A stretch of DNA of 64,000 bases from Pseudomonas guineae (GTDB lineage Bacteria; Pseudomonadota; Gammaproteobacteria; Pseudomonadales; Pseudomonadaceae): positions 62,001 through 126,000 of the forward strand of contig NZ_FOQL01000005.1 in the NCBI RefSeq assembly GCF_900113745.1, read 5' to 3'. Every line of letters begins with the position of its first letter. Positions within the stretch are counted from its first letter, which is position 1. A program made the translations under genes and the position numbers. The notes under the pieces are model-generated. The model ran no database searches. It saw only the letters and a program-made list of their open reading frames with translations, and had not been told where the DNA came from. Of this stretch, positions 55,442-64,000 are shown piece by piece.

Positions 55442-56329
55442 ATGAACTACGAAGTTATCGTCACCTGCGCAGTCACCGGCGCCGGCGATACCGTTGGTCG
55501 TCACCCGGCTATTCCGGTTACCCCCAAGCAAATCGCCGATGCTGCTATCGAAGCCGCCAAGGCCGGCGCCACCGTTGCCCACTGCCATGTACGTGATCCC
55601 AAGACCGGCAAGGGCAGCCGTGACATTGCGCTGTACCGCGAGGTGGTCGAGCGCATCCGCGAGAGCGACACCGACGTAATCATCAACCTTACCGCCGGTA
55701 TGGGCGGTGACCTGGAGATCGGCCCAGGCGAGCAGCCCATGGACTTTGGCAGTGGCTCCGACCTGGTCGGCCCGCTGACCCGTCTGGCGCACATCGAAGA
55801 ACTACGCCCGGAGATCTGCACCCTGGACTGCGGCACCCTGAACTTTGGTGATGGCGACTACATCTACGTTGCCACTCCGGCGCAACTGCGTGCCGGCGCC
55901 AAACGCATTACCGAGTTGGGCGTTAAAGCCGAGCTGGAAATCTTCGACACCGGTCACCTGTGGTTCGCCAAACAGATGATGAAAGAAGGCCTGTTGGACG
56001 ATCCGATTTTCCAGCTTTGCCTGGGCATCCCATGGGGCGCTCCGGCCGACACCACTACCATGAAGGCCATGGCCGACAACCTGCCCGCAGGTTCGACGTG
56101 GGCCGGCTTCGGCATCGGCCGCCTGCAAATGCCAATGGCCGCCCAAGCCATGCTGCTCGGTGGTCACGTGCGGGTAGGGCTGGAAGACAACATCTGGCTG
56201 GACAAAGGCGTACCGGCCACCAATGGCAGCCTGGTCGAACGCGTCGTCGAGATCATCCAGCGCCTCGGCGGCAGGGTGCTAACGCCGGCCGAAGGTCGCG
56301 CCAAGATGAAGCTCCCGCCGCGCGGCTGA
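55442..56329 (+). CDS. cdhC: 3-Dehydrocarnitine cleavage enzyme (BKACE family)
   Basis: A 295-residue zinc-dependent TIM-barrel of the beta-keto acid cleavage enzyme family. It cleaves 3-dehydrocarnitine with acetyl-CoA to betainyl-CoA and acetoacetate. Metal ligands: [13 protein letters not shown] (His-x-His) and the later His in [11 protein letters not shown] with the terminal Glu in [14 protein letters not shown]. Other motifs: [11 protein letters not shown] and [12 protein letters not shown]. The start at 55442 follows AAGGATGG. Well placed between caiX and cdhA. Confidence 0.94.
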   Translation: MNYEVIVTCAVTGAGDTVGRHPAIPVTPKQIADAAIEAAKAGATVAHCHVRDPKTGKGSRDIALYREVVERIRESDTDVIINLTAGMGGDLEIGPGEQPMDFGSGSDLVGPLTRLAHIEELRPEICTLDCGTLNFGDGDYIYVATPAQLRAGAKRITELGVKAELEIFDTGHLWFAKQMMKEGLLDDPIFQLCLGIPWGAPADTTTMKAMADNLPAGSTWAGFGIGRLQMPMAAQAMLLGGHVRVGLEDNIWLDKGVPATNGSLVERVVEIIQRLGGRVLTPAEGRAKMKLPPRG

Positions 56330-56352
56330 ATCGCCGCTACATCCCGTTGACG

Positions 56353-56410
56353 TGCGGATGTAATCCGCGAGCGTTCGAATTGTCAGTCCCGGATTTTATC
56401 CGGGCTCGCT
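56353..56410. repeat. Intergenic palindrome, family D
   Basis: GCGGATGTAATCCGCGAGC with CCCGGATTTTATCCGGGCTCG: two short hairpins in tandem whose outer parts also pair (GAGC/GCTC). Related to 29923-29986. Lies between cdhC and cdhA, ending 14 bases before cdhA's ATG. Confidence 0.65.
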
Positions 56411-56424
56411 AAGCAGGAGCCGCC

Positions 56425-57390
56425 ATGGCCTTTATCACCGAATTGAAGACTTTCGCCGCGCTCGGCACCGGCGTGATCGGCGCGGGCTGGATCGCCCGCG
56501 CCCTCGCCCACGGCCTAGACGTCGTGGCGTGGGACCCGGCGCCCGGCGCTGAAGCGGCCTTGCGTGAACGCATTGCCAATGCCTGGCCAGCGCTGCAGCA
56601 CAATGGCTTGGCAGTAGGTGCCTCGCCCGAGCGCCTGCGCTTCGTCGCCACCATCGAGGAGTGCGTGCGGGATGCAGACTTCATCCAGGAAAGCGCGCCC
56701 GAGCGGCTGGAGTTGAAGCTCGAACTGCATGCCAAAATCAGCGCGGCAGCGCGCCCTAACGTATTAATTGGTTCGAGCACCTCGGGCCTGCTGCCGAGCG
56801 AGTTCTACGCTGATGCCGTGCACCCAGAGCGCTGCGTGGTCGGTCATCCGTTCAACCCGGTGTACCTGTTACCGCTGGTAGAGATAGTTGGCGGCAAGCA
56901 GACCGCGCCAGAAGCGGTGCAGGCGGCCATTCAGGTCTATACCAGCCTGGGTATGCGCCCCTTGCACGTGCGCAAGGAGGTGCCGGGCTTTATCGCTGAC
57001 CGTCTGCTTGAGGCGCTGTGGCGTGAGTCGCTGCACCTGGTTAATGACGGTGTGGCCACCACCGGCGAGATCGACGATGCGATACGTTTCGGTGCAGGCC
57101 TGCGCTGGTCGTTTATGGGCAGCTTCCTGACTTACACCCTGGCGGGCGGCAATGCCGGCATGCGCCACTTTATGGCCCAGTTCGGCCCGGCGCTGAAACT
57201 GCCCTGGACCTACCTGGAAGCACCGGAGCTGACGGACGGCCTGATCGACAGCGTGGTCGAAGGCACCACTGAGCAACAGGGCCAGCGCAGCATCGCCGAA
57301 CTGGAACGCTACCGAGATGACTGCCTGATGGCAGTGATGGATGCGATCAAGGCGACTAAAGCCAAGCACGGCTTCGACTTCGCTGACTAA
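56425..57390 (+). CDS. cdhA: L-carnitine 3-dehydrogenase
   Basis: A 321-residue NAD-dependent enzyme of the 3-hydroxyacyl-CoA dehydrogenase family converting L-carnitine to 3-dehydrocarnitine. The NAD-binding fold is [20 protein letters not shown], and the family catalytic region is [20 protein letters not shown] with His and Asn. [20 protein letters not shown] follows. In some bacteria it is fused to the thioesterase; here it is separate. Start at 56425 follows AGGAG. Confidence 0.95.
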   Translation: MAFITELKTFAALGTGVIGAGWIARALAHGLDVVAWDPAPGAEAALRERIANAWPALQHNGLAVGASPERLRFVATIEECVRDADFIQESAPERLELKLELHAKISAAARPNVLIGSSTSGLLPSEFYADAVHPERCVVGHPFNPVYLLPLVEIVGGKQTAPEAVQAAIQVYTSLGMRPLHVRKEVPGFIADRLLEALWRESLHLVNDGVATTGEIDDAIRFGAGLRWSFMGSFLTYTLAGGNAGMRHFMAQFGPALKLPWTYLEAPELTDGLIDSVVEGTTEQQGQRSIAELERYRDDCLMAVMDAIKATKAKHGFDFAD

Positions 57391-57457
57391 GCGATTACTG
57401 ACCGCACCACGCCTTTGGCCAGACCGGGGCGTGGCTTTCCGATTGCAGGTAATACCT

Positions 57458-57946
57458 ATGTCCATGCCACTCGCACTCACCACTTACCAGACCGCTGTTC
57501 TCCCCGAGTGGGTGGACTATAACGGCCACCTGCGCGATGCCTTTTACCTGTTGATCTTCAGTTTTGCCACCGACGCACTGATGGACAAACTGGGCCTCGA
57601 CGAGACCGGCCGCGCCCGCACCGGCCACACCCTATACACCCTGGAGTGCCACCTGAACTACCTCGACGAGGTCAAGCTGGGAGAGCGCGTCGAAGTGCGC
57701 ACCCAGTTGCTCGCCCACGACCAAAAACGCCTGCACATCCACCATAGCTTGCACCGGACCGGTGTGGCCGCCGCCCTCGCCGAGAGCGAACAGATGCTGA
57801 TGAATATCGACATCAACACCGCACGCTCAGCGACGTTCGATGACTGGGTGATGCAGCAGGTACACGCGTTAGGCGAAGCGCATTGCGCGTTGCCGGCGCC
57901 GGCTTGTGTTGGCCGAATCATTGGTCTGCCGCCGGCCCGGGCATAA
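57458..57946 (+). CDS. cdhB: Betainyl-CoA thioesterase
   Basis: A 162-residue hot-dog-fold thioesterase of the 4-hydroxybenzoyl-CoA thioesterase type. The active-site segment VLPEWVDYNGHLRDAFYLL has Asp and the 'DYNGH' pattern, followed by TLECHLNYLDEVKLGERV. By context it hydrolyses betainyl-CoA to betaine and CoA after CdhC. The start at 57458 follows AGGT and is in a different frame from the end of cdhA; the longer upstream frame overlaps cdhA. Confidence 0.92.
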   Translation: MSMPLALTTYQTAVLPEWVDYNGHLRDAFYLLIFSFATDALMDKLGLDETGRARTGHTLYTLECHLNYLDEVKLGERVEVRTQLLAHDQKRLHIHHSLHRTGVAAALAESEQMLMNIDINTARSATFDDWVMQQVHALGEAHCALPAPACVGRIIGLPPARA

Positions 57947-57988
57947 CGCGCATCAGCAGTCCCTCCCCGCACCCCGCAGGAGATTGGC

Positions 57989-59176
57989 ATGAACGCTATA
58001 GATCCCTCCCTTGAAGCGGCGCCGGTTGCTGACTGGCGTAGTTATCCAATCCACGCTGATCTCATGAGTTTGCAAGCTGCGAGCGACCACATCGCAGTCA
58101 CGTGGAGCGACAGCCGAGTCAGCCCCTTCCATCATCAGTGGCTGCGCGATAATTGTTCCTGTAGCCAGTGCGTGTACAGCGTGACCCGCGAGCAGCTGTT
58201 CGAAATTGCCGATGCACCCGAGCCACTGCATCCGCAGCGCACCCGTATCGACGAGCAAGGCCAGCTGCTGATCGACTGGCAGAACGGCCATCACAGTGCC
58301 TTTCACCCCGGCTGGTTACGCGCCCACGCCTACGATGACGCCTCACGCGCAGAGCGCTTTGCACAGCGCCCGCAAAGCCGTCTGTGGCGCGCAGAGATGG
58401 CCGAGCAGTTAGCAACGTTCGACTACCACGCGGTCATGAACGACGACGCCACCTTGCTGCAGTGGCTACTGGCTGTGCGCGATATCGGCCTAACCCAGCT
58501 GCAGGGCGTGCCGACCACTGAGGACGTGTTACCCGTGCTGGCCACGCGTATTTCCTTCATTCGTGAGAGCAACTTTGGCGTGCTATTCGACGTGCAGTCC
58601 AAGGCTGACGCCGACAGCAATGCCTACACCGCCTTCAACTTACCGCTGCACACCGACTTACCGACTCGCGAGTTGCAGCCGGGCCTGCAGTTTTTGCATT
58701 GCCTGGTCAACAACGCCACAGGTGGTGAGAGCGTCTTCGTTGACGGCTTCGCCATAGCCGAGGCCTTACGTCAGGAGACGCCTGAGCTGTTCCGTATCTT
58801 GTGCGAAACGCCGGTCGAGTTCCGTAACAGGAGTCGCACCAGCGACTACCACTGCCTGGCATCGATTATTGCTTTGGACGCTTACGGGGCGGTCAGCGAA
58901 ATTCGCATGGGTAACTTCCTACGCAGCGCCTTCGATGCACCGGTTGCGCAGATGCCGGCGCTCTACAGCGCCTACCGACGTTTCATCGAGATGACCCGTG
59001 AAGCGCGCTTCCGTGTGCAGCGCCGGCTGGACGCCGGGCAACTCTGGTGCTTCGACAACCGTCGCACCCTGCATGCGCGTACTGAGTTTGATCCAACCAG
59101 CGGCGCGCGGCACTTCAAGGGCTGCTACGTCGATCGCGACGAATTGCTGTCGCGCATACGGGTGCTTCAGCGCTGA
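57989..59176 (+). CDS. Gamma-butyrobetaine hydroxylase
   Basis: A 395-residue Fe(II)/2-oxoglutarate dioxygenase producing L-carnitine from gamma-butyrobetaine. The N-terminal domain (residues ~40-65) has the zinc-binding cysteine set in HHQWLRDNCSCSQCVY and TREQLFEI, with the later His in HPGWLRAH. The catalytic domain shows the HxD facial triad in LPLHTDLPTRELQPG, the distal His in NRRTLHARTEF, and the 2-oxoglutarate Arg nearby. Trimethyllysine dioxygenase is the close relative, but context favours this activity. Last gene in the carnitine run, 42 bases after cdhB. Confidence 0.93.
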   Translation: MNAIDPSLEAAPVADWRSYPIHADLMSLQAASDHIAVTWSDSRVSPFHHQWLRDNCSCSQCVYSVTREQLFEIADAPEPLHPQRTRIDEQGQLLIDWQNGHHSAFHPGWLRAHAYDDASRAERFAQRPQSRLWRAEMAEQLATFDYHAVMNDDATLLQWLLAVRDIGLTQLQGVPTTEDVLPVLATRISFIRESNFGVLFDVQSKADADSNAYTAFNLPLHTDLPTRELQPGLQFLHCLVNNATGGESVFVDGFAIAEALRQETPELFRILCETPVEFRNRSRTSDYHCLASIIALDAYGAVSEIRMGNFLRSAFDAPVAQMPALYSAYRRFIEMTREARFRVQRRLDAGQLWCFDNRRTLHARTEFDPTSGARHFKGCYVDRDELLSRIRVLQR

Positions 59177-59332
59177 ACGACGCCTCTATTTATCTGCTGT
59201 CGACGCACATAATAATCTTCATGGCCTAACCTTAGCCGCTCGCCTCACCGCAGCGGCTAAGCACTCGGCAACCTCAACGCCCAAATGAGCATGCATGCCT
59301 GCGGTCTAAGTCTAAACAGCTCAACTCTGCGC

Positions 59333-59367
59333 AAAAAAAGCCCCTGCCTGGGATAACCGGCAGAGGC
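59333..59367 (-). terminator. Rho-independent terminator of the gbcA transcript
   Basis: GCCTCTGCC and GGCAGGGGC arms around a 10-base loop, then a run of seven T on minus. It follows the micropeptide gene by about 40 bases, showing that gbcA and the micropeptide share a transcript. Confidence 0.85.
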
Positions 59368-59406
59368 CAAGGTGACCCCTTGAGGAGGGTCTCAGTGTGT
59401 TACGGG

Positions 59407-59487
59407 CTATTCGGGGCGCTCGTTGCAACGAGCGGCTAACAGCCCGTAAAGAACCAGACCGATTAGCACCCACAGGCCAAGGGACAT
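59407..59487 (-). CDS. 26-residue membrane micropeptide after gbcA
   Basis: ATG at 59487, TAG at 59407-59409. The peptide starts MSLGLWVLIGLVLYG, a single hydrophobic helix of about 18 residues, and ends in a short polar tail CNERPE. The ATG is 5 bases beyond the gbcA stop, with AAGG inside the stop region, and the frame closes before the terminator at 59333-59367. This arrangement is typical of translationally coupled membrane micropeptides. I do not know a homologue; a chance ORF cannot be excluded. Confidence 0.5.
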   Translation of the reverse strand: MSLGLWVLIGLVLYGLLAARCNERPE

Positions 59488-59492
59488 AGCCC

Positions 59493-60785
59493 TTACTCAG
59501 CGCCAACCTGACGCAAGTAGGCCGCCGGCTCCGCGCCGAGGTTGTTGAGCAGTCGCTCGCTGTACCAGTCGATAAAATTGACCACGCCGAACTCGTAAGT
59601 TGTCGAGTAAGGGCCAGGTTGATAGGCGGTAGAGTTGATGCCGCGCTGGTTTTCTTCCGCCAGCCGCCGGTCCTGGTTGTTGGTGGCGTCCCACACCTGA
59701 CGCAAGCGCGCCACGTCGTAATCGACACCCTCCACAGCATCTTTGTGCACCAGCCACTTGGTGGTGACCATGGTTTCCTGGGCACTGATCGGCCATACAG
59801 TGAAGACGATCAAGTGATCGCCCATGCAGTGGTTCCATGAGTGCGGCAAGTGCAGGATGCGCATCGAACCGAGGTCCGGGTTTTGAATGCGGCCCATTAG
59901 CTTCTTACTGCCCTGCTGCCCATCCATGGTCATCGACACGGTGCCCTTGAGCAACGGCATGCGCACGATACGGTTGCGCAGACCAAAGCTGGCGTGGGCA
60001 TAAGGGATCTTCTCGGCGTCCCATTTGGCGGAAGATTCGGCGACGTGATCCTTGAATGACTGGTTGGCCCGAGGGTCAGTCACGTCATCCCACTCCAACA
60101 AACTGTTAAGCAACTCCGGATGCGAACCATTGCAGTGGTAACACTCGCGGTTGTTCTCCAGCACCAGCTTCCAGTTGGCCTTTTCCATCAAGGTGCTTTG
60201 TACCGCCACCTTGGTGTTCTCCATGTCGTAGGGCTCCATGTAATGAGCCAGGGTGCTGAGGAAGTCGTCGATAGCCGGCGGATTTTCTGCCAGGGAAATG
60301 AAGATGTAGCCGCCGGCCACTTTGCAGTTCACCGGTTTGAGGTCGTAATCGCGCAGGTTGAAGTCCGCGCCCATCTCACTGCCGGCAAACAACAGGCGGC
60401 CGTCCAGTTCATAGGTCCACTGGTGGTAGTTGCACACCAGTTTGGCGACCTTGCCCTTTTCGCTGGTGCACAGGCGCGAGCCGCGGTGGCGGCAGACGTT
60501 GTGGAACGCATGCACCACGCCTTCGGCACCGCGGATGACGATGATCGGGTTATCGCCGATCTGCAGGGTGAGGTAGTTGCCCTTGGCTGGGATCTCGCAG
60601 GTCATGCCGGCGATCAGCCATTCTTTGTGGAAGATCTCCTGCATGTCGATCTTGAACAACCGCTCATCGTTGTAGAACGGCTGTGGCAGCGAGAACGTAC
60701 GCTCGCGGTTCTGCAACATCTCGGCAGTGGCCTTGCGTGCGGGCTCCAGCGGGTCGCCCAGGCTCAGAGTGGAAGTGACGTCCAT
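59493..60785 (-). CDS. gbcA: Glycine betaine demethylase, Rieske oxygenase subunit
   Basis: A 430-residue Rieske non-heme iron oxygenase removing one methyl from glycine betaine to give dimethylglycine and formaldehyde. The Rieske [2Fe-2S] site is CRHRGSRLCTSEKGKVAKLV followed by CNYHQWTYELDG (CxH...CxxH). The catalytic iron ligands are in ENNRECYHCNGSHPEL and downstream acidic residues. Reductase GbcB is encoded divergently. Start at 60785 (MDVTSTLSLGDP) follows GAGGAG, directly after a perfect 23-base palindrome. Confidence 0.97.
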   Translation of the reverse strand: MDVTSTLSLGDPLEPARKATAEMLQNRERTFSLPQPFYNDERLFKIDMQEIFHKEWLIAGMTCEIPAKGNYLTLQIGDNPIIVIRGAEGVVHAFHNVCRHRGSRLCTSEKGKVAKLVCNYHQWTYELDGRLLFAGSEMGADFNLRDYDLKPVNCKVAGGYIFISLAENPPAIDDFLSTLAHYMEPYDMENTKVAVQSTLMEKANWKLVLENNRECYHCNGSHPELLNSLLEWDDVTDPRANQSFKDHVAESSAKWDAEKIPYAHASFGLRNRIVRMPLLKGTVSMTMDGQQGSKKLMGRIQNPDLGSMRILHLPHSWNHCMGDHLIVFTVWPISAQETMVTTKWLVHKDAVEGVDYDVARLRQVWDATNNQDRRLAEENQRGINSTAYQPGPYSTTYEFGVVNFIDWYSERLLNNLGAEPAAYLRQVGAE

Positions 60786-61137
60786 CGGTAACTCCTCAAT
60801 GGCGACTCGCACTGCGAGTCGCCGCAATAAAGTGGCTATTCAGTTCACGCAAGCTGGCGTCACAGCCTCTTTCTGCGCCTGCCGATGGCGCCTGAATGAA
60901 AAGGCAATTCGCTCATGACCTTATTATTCGGCTGGCTATGAGTTTGGCGCTGAGCGCAAGTAAATCCTTATCCATGGGCGACATAGCCGCATCCGTTTCC
61001 GACGCGGCAAACCAAGGCCTATGCGGCAGGTCGCGATAAGCATGAAAATGTCGCAGACAGATAAATGAACGGGCCTGGCAGTGCGCACAATTCGCATCAT
61101 ATAAGGCCGATGTCCGGCCGCGCGCGGAGAGACGTCC
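60786..61137. promoter_or_regulatory. Divergent gbcA / gbcB control region
   Basis: A 352-base gap between divergent genes, expected to bind GbdR. Besides the palindrome at 60801-60823 it contains AT-rich stretches near 60890-60960 suited for promoters. I cannot point to GbdR half-sites with confidence. No ORF supported. Confidence 0.5.
60801..60823. promoter_or_regulatory. Perfect palindrome just upstream of the gbcA ribosome binding site
   Basis: GGCGACTCGCA-C-TGCGAGTCGCC: 11-base arms around one base. On the gbcA transcript it would form a tight stem immediately before GAGGAG, or serve as a DNA operator. Absent from elsewhere in the window. Confidence 0.7.
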
Positions 61138-62241
61138 ATGACGACGAACGACTTCCTCAACCCGGTCACCACCCAGACCTGGAGCAATGGCCGGCACATG
61201 GTGCGTTGCGTCAAAGCGATTCAGGAAACCTGGGACGTACGCACCTTCAGTTTTATGGCCGAACAACCGCTGTTGTATTTCTTCAAGCCTGGCCAGTTCG
61301 TCACCTTGGAGTTGGAGATCGACGGCCAGCCAGTGATGCGTTCTTACACCATCTCCAGCTCGCCAGCGGTGCCTTACAGCTTCTCCATCACCATTAAGCG
61401 GGTGCCTGGCGGCAAAGTCTCTAACTGGCTGCACGACAACCTCAAAGAAGGCGACGAGCTGCCCGTCCACGGCCCGGTTGGCTTGTTCAATGCCATCGAT
61501 TTTCCCGCCGACAAGGTGCTCTACCTCAGCGGCGGTGTCGGTATCACCCCAGTGATGTCGATGGCACGCTGGTTCTATGACACCAACGCCAATGTCGACA
61601 TGGTGTTCGTGCACAGCGCTCGCTCGCCCAAGGACATCATCTTCTACCGCGAGCTGGAGCACATGGCCGCGCGGATCAACAATTTCAGTCTGCATGTGAT
61701 TTGTGAAAAGCATGGCCTGGGCGAAGCCTGGGCCGGCTACCGCGGCTACCTAAACCAGAAGATGCTAGAGCTGATGACTCCGGATTATCTAGAGCGGGAA
61801 ATTTTCTGCTGCGGGCCGACGCCGTACATGAATGCGGTCAAGCGTCTACTCGAAATCAATGGCTTCGACATGCAGCGCTATCACGAGGAATCCTTCGGGG
61901 CGACGCCGGCCGATATCCGTGAAGAAGCCAAGGAACTAGCCGCCGAAGCCGCCGATGCCGATCCGGTACCGCTGGCGGATCAACACCAGGTGGAATTCAC
62001 CAGCACCGGCAAGAGCATTCGCGTCGACCCAGGCGAAACCGTACACGCCGCCGCCGCCAAGCTCGGCCTACATATTCCCAAGGCCTGCGGCATGGGCATC
62101 TGCGGCACCTGCAAGGTAATGAAAACCGCCGGAGAGGTGACCATGGAGCACAACGGCGGGATTACCGACGAAGATGTGGCCGAGGGTTATATCTTGTCGT
62201 GCTGCAGCGTGCCGCAGGGTGATGTAACCATCGACTACTAG
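61138..62241 (+). CDS. gbcB: Glycine betaine demethylase reductase subunit
   Basis: A 367-residue NAD(P)H-dependent reductase supplying electrons to GbcA. The FAD-binding segment MRSYTISSSPAVPYS is followed by the NAD domain (YLSGGVGITPVMSMARWF; CCGPTPYMNAV). A C-terminal plant-type [2Fe-2S] domain follows (CGMGICGTCKVMKTAGEV and YILSCCSVPQGDV, CxxxxCxxC...C). The 2Fe-2S sits at the C-terminus, as in class-IB-type reductases. It is divergent from gbcA and convergent with gbdR. Confidence 0.96.
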   Translation: MTTNDFLNPVTTQTWSNGRHMVRCVKAIQETWDVRTFSFMAEQPLLYFFKPGQFVTLELEIDGQPVMRSYTISSSPAVPYSFSITIKRVPGGKVSNWLHDNLKEGDELPVHGPVGLFNAIDFPADKVLYLSGGVGITPVMSMARWFYDTNANVDMVFVHSARSPKDIIFYRELEHMAARINNFSLHVICEKHGLGEAWAGYRGYLNQKMLELMTPDYLEREIFCCGPTPYMNAVKRLLEINGFDMQRYHEESFGATPADIREEAKELAAEAADADPVPLADQHQVEFTSTGKSIRVDPGETVHAAAAKLGLHIPKACGMGICGTCKVMKTAGEVTMEHNGGITDEDVAEGYILSCCSVPQGDVTIDY

Positions 62242-62365
62242 GGGCGACGCACCGCAAGTTGCGGCATTGTGGTTTAACCTGACCTGCTGCCTATTAACCT
62301 GTCGGCGTAACCGCTATAAAGCCAAGCGATTAAACGCTCGCCGTTACAGCGTCGCCGACCACCCC

Positions 62366-63469
62366 TTACAGCCTGACGCTGGCGAAAGTCGACTCGCCTT
62401 GGGCGCGAGTTAGCGCAGCCATGGCCGAGGACGTCGAGGGACGCATCAGGTCTTCCGGCATCGGTAGCACGCCGAGCACATTACCGCCCTGATGACCCGC
62501 GCGCTCATCGCGCGGAGGAATGCCGAAATACTCGCGGTAGCATTTGGAGAAATGCGGCGTGGAGACAAAGCCACACACCGAAGCCAACTCAATGATCGAC
62601 ATGCAGGTCTGCTTGAGCAGCTGACGCGCTCGAATCAGACGTAACTTGAGGTAATAGCGTGACGGCGAGCAGTGCAGGTATTTCTGGAACAAACGCTCCA
62701 GCTGGCGACGTGATACATCGACAAACAGCGCCAGTTGATCGAGGTCGATCGGCTCCTCCAAATTGGCCTCCATTAACGCGACGATTTCCTGCAGCTTCGG
62801 CTGATTAGTACCGAGCATGTGCTTGAGCGGTACCCGCTGATGGTCCTGCTCGTTACGGATTCGCTCATAGATAAACATTTCGGAAATCGCCGCCGCCAGT
62901 TCGCGGCCATGTTCGCGGCCGATCACGTGCAGCATCATATCCATCGGCGCGGTGCCGCCGGAGCTGGTGTGGCGATTGCGATCAATCGAGAACAACCGCG
63001 TGCTCACCCCCGCGCGCGGGAAAGATTCCTGCATTGAAGCCAGGCACTCCCAGTGCACACTGCAATCGAAGCCATCAAGCAGCCCGGCCTTAGCTAGCGC
63101 CCAACTGCCGGTGCATACCGCTCCCAACTGTGCACCATAACGTGCCTGACTTTGCAGCCACTGTATGTGCTCCCGGTTAACGCTTTGTTGAATGTTTACG
63201 CCACCGCAAACAATCACTGCATCCAGAAGCGGCGAGTCAGCTAGGTTGGTGTCAGGGGTAATGTGCAAACCATCACTGGCACTTACCGGTAAACCGTTAT
63301 GGCTAAGGGTATGCCAGCGGTACAGCTCCTTACCGGAAAGCTGGTTGGCCATGCGTAGGGGCTCGACCGCCGAAGCCAGGGAGATCAGGGTAAAATTATC
63401 GAGCAGAAGAAAGCCGATGGACTGGGGAACACGGCTCAGGGGTTGTGCCCCTTGATTGAACTGTGACAT
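62366..63469 (-). CDS. gbdR: Glycine betaine / dimethylglycine regulator GbdR
   Basis: A 367-residue GlxA-type AraC regulator that in P. aeruginosa activates betaine and dimethylglycine catabolism genes. The N-terminal DJ-1-like domain (QSIGFLLLDNFTLISLASAV; QLGAVCTGSWALAKAGLLDG; HTSSGGTAPMDMMLHVI) precedes two helix-turn-helices (LDQLALFVDVSRRQLERLF and IIELASVCGFVSTPHFSKCY). Length equals GbdR of P. aeruginosa (367). Start at 63469 (MSQFNQGAQPL). It is paralogous to CdhR at 53230-54183. Confidence 0.95.
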   Translation of the reverse strand: MSQFNQGAQPLSRVPQSIGFLLLDNFTLISLASAVEPLRMANQLSGKELYRWHTLSHNGLPVSASDGLHITPDTNLADSPLLDAVIVCGGVNIQQSVNREHIQWLQSQARYGAQLGAVCTGSWALAKAGLLDGFDCSVHWECLASMQESFPRAGVSTRLFSIDRNRHTSSGGTAPMDMMLHVIGREHGRELAAAISEMFIYERIRNEQDHQRVPLKHMLGTNQPKLQEIVALMEANLEEPIDLDQLALFVDVSRRQLERLFQKYLHCSPSRYYLKLRLIRARQLLKQTCMSIIELASVCGFVSTPHFSKCYREYFGIPPRDERAGHQGGNVLGVLPMPEDLMRPSTSSAMAALTRAQGESTFASVRL

Positions 63470-63945
63470 CAGGTGAACCCTCACGCAAAGGTAAACAAGG
63501 TGTTGAGCCTTTATAGCAACGACTCTTCTTATGATTCTGGAACCGCATAACGCCAGATCTATAGACAGTACAACGCAAAGGGCGTGCCTATATTGACTGG
63601 CCGTTCAATTAAAAATATTAAGGTTCATTCAGAGCATGCGCCACTGGCGTTGGCAGGAGCGACAGACGCATTCTGTTTACGACCGCAAGCCTTGGCTGGC
63701 GAGGGGTTGAGCACTTCGGTAACACTGTCAGGCAAGTGCTTTGTCACCCCGCTACGCAGGGTAAAGCAGGCGTGGTAACGAACCCGCAGTCAGGCCATAT
63801 TCGGCAGCATTGCGCCGCCTTATCCGCTGCATCGTTTAGCTATGCACCGCAATCGTGCACAGCGCTTGCGGCGCACTCAAATAAGCCCCTTCGCACGGGG
63901 ATTAAAACCAGCCGGGACGACGCGCAACCGCTCGTAAACAGGCAC
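63470..63945. other. gbdR upstream gap, no gene supported
   Basis: A 476-base stretch that must include the gbdR promoter (AT-rich part around 63585-63640). The open frame 63584-63778 on plus has no family resemblance, and its ATG lacks a good ribosome binding site. A short weak hairpin (CCCC..GGGG, 63886-63900) could terminate the minus-strand serine dehydratase gene. Confidence 0.5.
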
Positions 63946-64000
63946 TCAGCACTCAACAGCGCTAACCGCCAACCCACCGCGCGAGGTTTCTTTGTACTTG
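63946..64000 (-). CDS. sdaB: L-serine dehydratase, C-terminal end (partial)
   Basis: Eighteen codons and a stop (TGA at 63946-63948) read KYKETSRGGLAVSAVEC, the characteristic C-terminus of iron-sulfur L-serine dehydratases (serine to pyruvate + ammonia). The body of the gene continues beyond the right edge. Position next to gbdR fits the betaine pathway ending in serine to pyruvate. The symbol follows the pseudomonad naming; the exact paralogue cannot be fixed from this tail. Confidence 0.8.
   Translation of the reverse strand, partial: KYKETSRGGLAVSAVEC

Noticed and set aside
63584..63778. 64-codon open frame on plus upstream of gbdR
   Set aside because: Weak start, no hydrophobic or conserved pattern; more likely gbdR leader DNA.

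Overview
The window is chromosomal DNA of a Pseudomonas-like gammaproteobacterium. Gene content and gene order support this: bioBFHCD, comF, srkA, rarD, glcB, creBC/creD, a sox/glyA block, and dgc/cdh/gbc/gbdR betaine genes. Several neighbourhoods match what I remember of the P. aeruginosa chromosome, but they are brought together differently here. I see no rRNA, tRNA, CRISPR array, insertion sequence, integrase or phage gene. The window is moderately GC-rich and densely coding, with short intergenic palindromic repeats in many gaps.

Layout. (1) 0-8 kb, mostly minus strand: an acyl-CoA dehydrogenase, a small HExxH protein, a short flagellar-rod-like protein, then the biotin genes bioB-F-H-C-D with overlapping or abutting ends. 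(2) 8-19 kb: comF, srkA and rarD on plus; an ACT-domain regulator and a GNAT enzyme on minus; malate synthase G (glcB) on plus; then a cNMP/CBS/DUF294 protein overlapping a DnaQ-like exonuclease, and trhP on minus. A cluster of DnaA-box-like 9-mers lies near 11.3-11.4 kb. (3) 19-23 kb: an unknown membrane protein and a sodium:solute symporter with its small DUF4212 subunit, followed by about 1 kb without a convincing gene. (4) 23-34 kb: a GreA-C-terminal-like small protein, creD, several small proteins (including a 50-residue DUF3096-type protein), creB/creC, a chemoreceptor and an HD-GYP phosphodiesterase.

(5) 34-64 kb is one large block for quaternary-amine breakdown. The carnitine genes are cdhR, caiX, cdhC, cdhA, cdhB plus a gamma-butyrobetaine hydroxylase. 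These lead from gamma-butyrobetaine through L-carnitine and 3-dehydrocarnitine to betainyl-CoA and glycine betaine. GbcA/GbcB demethylate betaine to dimethylglycine. DgcA/DgcB with a dedicated ETF pair (etfB/etfA) convert this to sarcosine. SoxBDAG oxidises sarcosine to glycine. The released one-carbon units are handled by SoxA (5,10-methylene-THF), PurU and FdhA. GlyA joins glycine and methylene-THF into serine, and a serine dehydratase, cut off at the right edge, makes pyruvate. GbdR and CdhR are the local regulators. Choline oxidation (betAB) and betaine transporters are not in the window.

Points most worth following up: the M19-dipeptidase-like protein of this block has lost three expected metal ligands; DgcA lacks one of four cluster cysteines; a 26-residue membrane micropeptide sits directly after gbcA; perfect palindromes lie just upstream of gbcA and caiX; and four families of intergenic palindromes are distributed through the window. 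All functional statements rest on reading the sequence and on recalled family knowledge; no database search was run.
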